Assembly: GCF_038806765.1 (NCBI RefSeq)
Contig: NZ_CP152389.1
Coordinates: 1,612,001 to 1,676,000 of the forward strand
Direction: 5' to 3'
DNA: 64,000 nt
Origin: Mucilaginibacter sp. CSA2-8R
GTDB lineage: Bacteria > Bacteroidota > Bacteroidia > Sphingobacteriales > Sphingobacteriaceae
This document shows positions 60,570 to 64,000 of this stretch, in pieces. The translations under genes and the position numbers were made by a program. Position 1 is the stretch's first letter. The number at the start of each line of letters is the position of its first letter. The notes below the pieces were generated by a model. That model did no database searches, was not told the DNA's origin, and saw only the letters and a program-made list of their open reading frames with translations.

Positions 60570-62000
60570 TTATCGCTGGTAGCCCGGATTCTGGTCACCA
60601 AAATTTGGGTTGTTCACAATTTCTGAATGTGGGATAGGTAGTATGTATTGTATTTGGCTGGTTATAGTCGGCCTTATGGTTTTTACTGTGTTGAAGGGCA
60701 GGCGTAGTAGTGCAAGCCATTCACTGCCATCTTCTCCAACCAGGTTACGGGCATACTCATAATACAGCTGAATCAACAGGGCATCAGTGGTTACAGCGGC
60801 ATCAACAGCACCAAAATCGGTAACACCGGCTTTACTCAATACTGTTTTTAAAAGTGATTTTGCAGTATTTGCATCGCCGCCCGAGCGCACTGTAGCTTCG
60901 GCAAGCATGAGGTATACTTCTGTTAAGCGGAAAGCATAAGCTACTTCGGATAGCTGAGTTGGTACTTGCGCTGGCTGCACATATTTAATAAAAAAGAAGG
61001 TTTTGTTACCGGTTACTGCATTTCCAACCACCCAGCTTTGGCGCGGATCTCCGGCATATAAGTTCTTTAAAGCTGCCGTAGCCTGAAAAGGACGCGGAGG
61101 CCGCGCCAGTCCAAAATTGAGACTGGTATTCTCATTATTGATCAGTAATTCCTGATTAGCTTGCGGCTGTACGCCCAACATAACCTCCTGGCTTTGTAAG
61201 CCTCGGGTGTAAAAAATATCTTGTAGCTTGTTTTCTAACTTGTATGGGCTTCCGGTTATAATGGCATTGCCTAAGTTGACCGACTGCTGGTAGTCGTCTG
61301 TTTGGCCACGGCTAAGTAATACGCGCATTTTTAAGGCCATTGCTGTCCATTTATTAGCGTAAATATTAGTGTTTACTGCAGTGGCAGCACCGTTAGCTAT
61401 GGCATAATCCAAGTCACTTACAATAAAGGCATAGCTGTCTTTTACCGAACTGCGCGGTTTGTTGATGTTAGTAAGCGTGTTAAATTGATCGACAGTAACA
61501 ATGCCGTATTTGCTGTTAATGTCAAACCATTGCCCAAACAGGCTAAGTAGTTTAAAACTGGCGTAAGCTCTTAAAAATCGCGCTTCGGCAATAATCTGCG
61601 ATTTGCGGCTACCAACAAATTTGTTGTCGGCTAAGTTGTTAACACCGGCAATTACCCCGTTAGCTGTGTTTATTAAACTGTAATAACGTCCCCATTGGTC
61701 GGTGTAGGTAGTTAATGCAAAATTGTCAACCTCCTCACTATAAGAGCCGGCACCATAAGCAATATAACCTGCCGCCATTGATCCAAAAACTTTATTGGCA
61801 CTCCATTTTATCTGTGTATTGTCTGCATTGGCAAACACATAATAGGCGCCATTTAAAGCAATATTGGCTGATGGCTGGTCTACAATGGTATTGCCCTCTA
61901 CCTTTGCATTTTCGGGCAGGGCATCAAGTTGCTTGTTGCATGATGTATTTAGTAAAAGCGCTGCTGCCAGCAGTGCGTATACTTTATATATATTATTCAT
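60570..62000 (-). CDS. SusD/RagB-family nutrient-binding lipoprotein
   Basis: A 476-aa lipoprotein with lipobox LLNTSC (Cys21), then NKQLDALPE, a SusD_RagB fold with EARFLRAYASFKLLSLFGQWFD near residue 145 and the C-terminal YEYARNLVGEDGSEWLALLR and LPIPHSEIVNNP motifs. Partner of the SusC encoded 18 nt upstream, which it should cap on the cell surface. Downstream genes encode a thioredoxin and a protease rather than glycosidases, which hints that the cargo may be peptides or a protein-derived nutrient; that is inference. Confidence 0.94.
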   Translation of the reverse strand: MNNIYKVYALLAAALLLNTSCNKQLDALPENAKVEGNTIVDQPSANIALNGAYYVFANADNTQIKWSANKVFGSMAAGYIAYGAGSYSEEVDNFALTTYTDQWGRYYSLINTANGVIAGVNNLADNKFVGSRKSQIIAEARFLRAYASFKLLSLFGQWFDINSKYGIVTVDQFNTLTNINKPRSSVKDSYAFIVSDLDYAIANGAATAVNTNIYANKWTAMALKMRVLLSRGQTDDYQQSVNLGNAIITGSPYKLENKLQDIFYTRGLQSQEVMLGVQPQANQELLINNENTSLNFGLARPPRPFQATAALKNLYAGDPRQSWVVGNAVTGNKTFFFIKYVQPAQVPTQLSEVAYAFRLTEVYLMLAEATVRSGGDANTAKSLLKTVLSKAGVTDFGAVDAAVTTDALLIQLYYEYARNLVGEDGSEWLALLRLPFNTVKTIRPTITSQIQYILPIPHSEIVNNPNFGDQNPGYQR

Positions 62001-62018
62001 TTTATTTTATCAGTTACG

Positions 62019-64000
62019 TTAAAATCCTAAACGCACGCCTATGGTGTACGTCTTAACTGTAGGGTATCCGCTGTTATCACTGTATCCGCTAATCAGGCTG
62101 TAAGGATCATTGCTTACTTCGGGGTCAACGCCGGGATACTTGGTTATGGTAAACAGGTTGGTGGCTGATGCATAAACCGATGCGGTAAGTATTTTATACT
62201 TGTTCATCAAGCTTTTGGGCAGCTGATAAGATAGTGTTACCGACTTTAGCTTGGCGTAAGAGCCACTGTAAATGTTAGCATTAGATAGTGAAGCAACGGT
62301 ATTGCCGGTATAGATAATTCTTGGCCGGTTGGTATCTGTGTTTTGCGGCGTCCAGCGGTTTAAGATGGTAGTTTGTTTGTTGCTTAAATTGTTGACGTTC
62401 TGGTTGGCAAAATCAGCCAGATAGTAGATGTTACCGCCGTAAGCATAAGTGAATAAACTTACCAGCGATAGGTTTTTAAAATTGATGGTGTTGGTATAGC
62501 CACCGGTAAACTTAGGCGCTGCATTACCAATTACTAATTCGCTGCTCGGGAAACCGCCTAAAGGATTAATCTCATACATTGGATCGCCAATATTTAAGTA
62601 CGGCGAAATGAATTGAGACAAAGTGTACTTTGCCTTGTAGTCGGCCAGCTGCTGTGCTGTTTGGATGATGCCCAGATACCTGGAACCGTAAAATAAACCA
62701 ATGGGTTCGCCATTTCTAATAATGGTATTTCCGATATATTGCTGTGACTGATTGGGATCAGAAAAGTCTTTATCAATGTTGGTTACCAGGCTGCGATTAA
62801 ATGAGAAGTTGGTAGAGCCGCTCCATGTAAAGCTTTTGCTCCTGATAATGTCGCCGCGTACGTCAATCTCCAAGCCGCGGTTGCGGATGCTTGCCAGGTT
62901 GGCAATTACACTGCCGAAAGCGGCGCTTGGGGCTAAACTTTCGCCAAATAACAAGCCTTTGGTACGCTTTTCATAAATACCTACCTCGCCTATCAAGCGC
63001 GATTTAAAAAGTGAAAAAGTTACACCTGCGTCTTTTTGCAGGGTTGATTCCCATTTAATATTATTGTTGCCTAACTGGCTGGGAGCAATAGCATTGGTGC
63101 CCGCGTAAGTACCCGGAGAGTAAAGAGTGCGGTAGAGGTAATTACCAATGTTTTGGGTGCCCGTATAGCCCGCGCTTGCCCTAAGCTTTAAATCATCGAG
63201 CCATTTAACTTTTGATAAAAAGCTTTCTTGCGAAATACGCCAGGCGATACCGCCAGATGGAAATACCGCTGTGCGGTGAGCAGACGGAAACTTAGAAGAT
63301 GCATCTGAGCGGCCTGTAAAGGTAAATAAATATCTGTCCTTTAAAGCGTAGTTAACCCGCGCGTAAAAACTCAGTAATGAGTTTTGGCCAGCCGAAGAGC
63401 TTGAAGGTAGCGTAACGGCTGCCGATGATAAATCATTCAATACAAAATCATCCGGAAAGTATTGCCCCTGGGCTAAAAACGAGTGCTGTGTATCTTTTTG
63501 CCATGATGTACCGGCCACTACATCAATGCGGTTATCATCATTAAATTGCTTATTAAAGGTTAACGTGTTTTCGAAAAGTTGCGAAACTGATTCGGTTTGT
63601 CCCTGAGCTGCAATACCGTCGTTTAGGTATTGGCCGGTTGTGCCATTAACAGCCAGGCCACTACCTGGGTTGTAATTGCGCTGATGGTACTGGTTGTAAT
63701 TAATAGATGCAACGCTCCTGAACTTTAGATTCTTGATAATATCCCACTCTAAAGCCAATGACCCCAGTAATGAAGCTGTTTGTCCGCGGTTGATGCCTTT
63801 TAACAGATTTAGCGGATTTCGCAATCCGCCCGCGATGGCAGCCCCTGATGACTCGGTCGAAAAGGTGTTCACCGAACCGTCTTCGCGGTAAGGCAAATAG
63901 GTAGGCGGTGCTAAAAGGGCTTGGGTATAAGCACCGTTAGTGATGTTCTGGGTATTAAAGCCATAATCTATATTGCTTATGGTTCGCAAACGAGAATTGA
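62019..64000 (-). CDS. SusC/RagA-family outer membrane protein, truncated by the window end
   Basis: The C-terminal 660 residues or so of a SusC barrel; the frame is open to the window edge, so the N-terminal signal, CarboxypepD_reg and plug domains lie beyond 64000. Recognisable parts include SFYARVNYALKDRYLFTFTGRSDASSKF, GGIAWRISQESFL, LRASAGYTGTQNIGNY, GGYTNTINFKNLSLVSLFTYAYGGNIYYL in order, and the terminal TIGVRLGF. It starts the operon of SusC, SusD, TlpA-like protein and protease. The TTG at 63989 is not a start. Confidence 0.93.
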   Translation of the reverse strand, partial: NSRLRTISNIDYGFNTQNITNGAYTQALLAPPTYLPYREDGSVNTFSTESSGAAIAGGLRNPLNLLKGINRGQTASLLGSLALEWDIIKNLKFRSVASINYNQYHQRNYNPGSGLAVNGTTGQYLNDGIAAQGQTESVSQLFENTLTFNKQFNDDNRIDVVAGTSWQKDTQHSFLAQGQYFPDDFVLNDLSSAAVTLPSSSSAGQNSLLSFYARVNYALKDRYLFTFTGRSDASSKFPSAHRTAVFPSGGIAWRISQESFLSKVKWLDDLKLRASAGYTGTQNIGNYLYRTLYSPGTYAGTNAIAPSQLGNNNIKWESTLQKDAGVTFSLFKSRLIGEVGIYEKRTKGLLFGESLAPSAAFGSVIANLASIRNRGLEIDVRGDIIRSKSFTWSGSTNFSFNRSLVTNIDKDFSDPNQSQQYIGNTIIRNGEPIGLFYGSRYLGIIQTAQQLADYKAKYTLSQFISPYLNIGDPMYEINPLGGFPSSELVIGNAAPKFTGGYTNTINFKNLSLVSLFTYAYGGNIYYLADFANQNVNNLSNKQTTILNRWTPQNTDTNRPRIIYTGNTVASLSNANIYSGSYAKLKSVTLSYQLPKSLMNKYKILTASVYASATNLFTITKYPGVDPEVSNDPYSLISGYSDNSGYPTVKTYTIGVRLGF

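Overview
The window looks like chromosomal DNA from a Bacteroidota, most likely family Sphingobacteriaceae (Mucilaginibacter/Pedobacter-like). The evidence is two SusC/SusD pairs, several CarboxypepD_reg plus beta-barrel outer-membrane receptors, two M13 peptidases, DUF4097 and DUF1349 proteins, LytS/LytTR signalling, a short (286 aa) RpoD-type sigma factor, and promoters of the Bacteroidota type (TTG, about 19 nt, TAnnTTTG). The genus is inference; no rRNA gene is present.

Layout. 0-12 kb: housekeeping and envelope genes (PLP trans-sulfuration enzyme, TIGR02757 protein, DUF1349, alpha/beta hydrolase, nucleoid-associated protein, CAP protein, zinc alcohol dehydrogenase with a partner, DUF4097 solenoid, EEP nuclease, AsmA-like protein). 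A C/G-rich palindromic repeat occurs twice in the first 2 kb, once next to a start codon and once in frame inside a gene. 12-18 kb: a SusC/SusD pair and two small hypothetical proteins. 18.3-22.4 kb: tRNA-Phe, then an island-like stretch with an HPP membrane protein, a DUF1622 protein, a CaCA cation exchanger and a ParA/ribbon-helix-helix cassette flanked by ATGCAT palindromes. 22.4-28.9 kb: a tightly overlapping three-gene signalling operon, a large outer-membrane beta-barrel protein, an XRE regulator and a short secreted peptide made of 16-residue repeats. 29-41.3 kb: M13 peptidase, an unrecognised 326-aa protein, two SDR-type oxidoreductases, a Gfo/Idh/MocA oxidoreductase, a DedA-rhodanese fusion and a FecA-like receptor. 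41.5-42 kb: a broken DUF2004 gene. 42.3-50.2 kb: an outer-membrane receptor divergent from a LytS/LytTR pair, a second M13 peptidase and an RpoD paralogue. 50.7-56.9 kb: a GH43 protein, an OmpA-N-terminus-like protein, metE behind a cobalamin riboswitch, and a divergent Lrp regulator. 57.6-64 kb: a minus-strand operon SusC (cut by the window end), SusD, TlpA-like thioredoxin and a two-domain serine protease.

How the parts work together. Most of the window is envelope physiology: TonB-linked import of glycans and possibly chelates, periplasmic or extracellular proteolysis, and signalling systems placed next to receptors they may control. The clearest regulatory logic is metE: cobalamin should switch off this B12-independent methionine synthase. 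The least explained parts are the ParA/RHH palindrome cassette beside tRNA-Phe, the repeat peptide near 28.6 kb, the in-frame repeat in the TIGR02757 gene, and the serine protease with a second, Ser-to-Cys domain. I saw no CRISPR array, no intact transposase or integrase, and no recognisable defence system.
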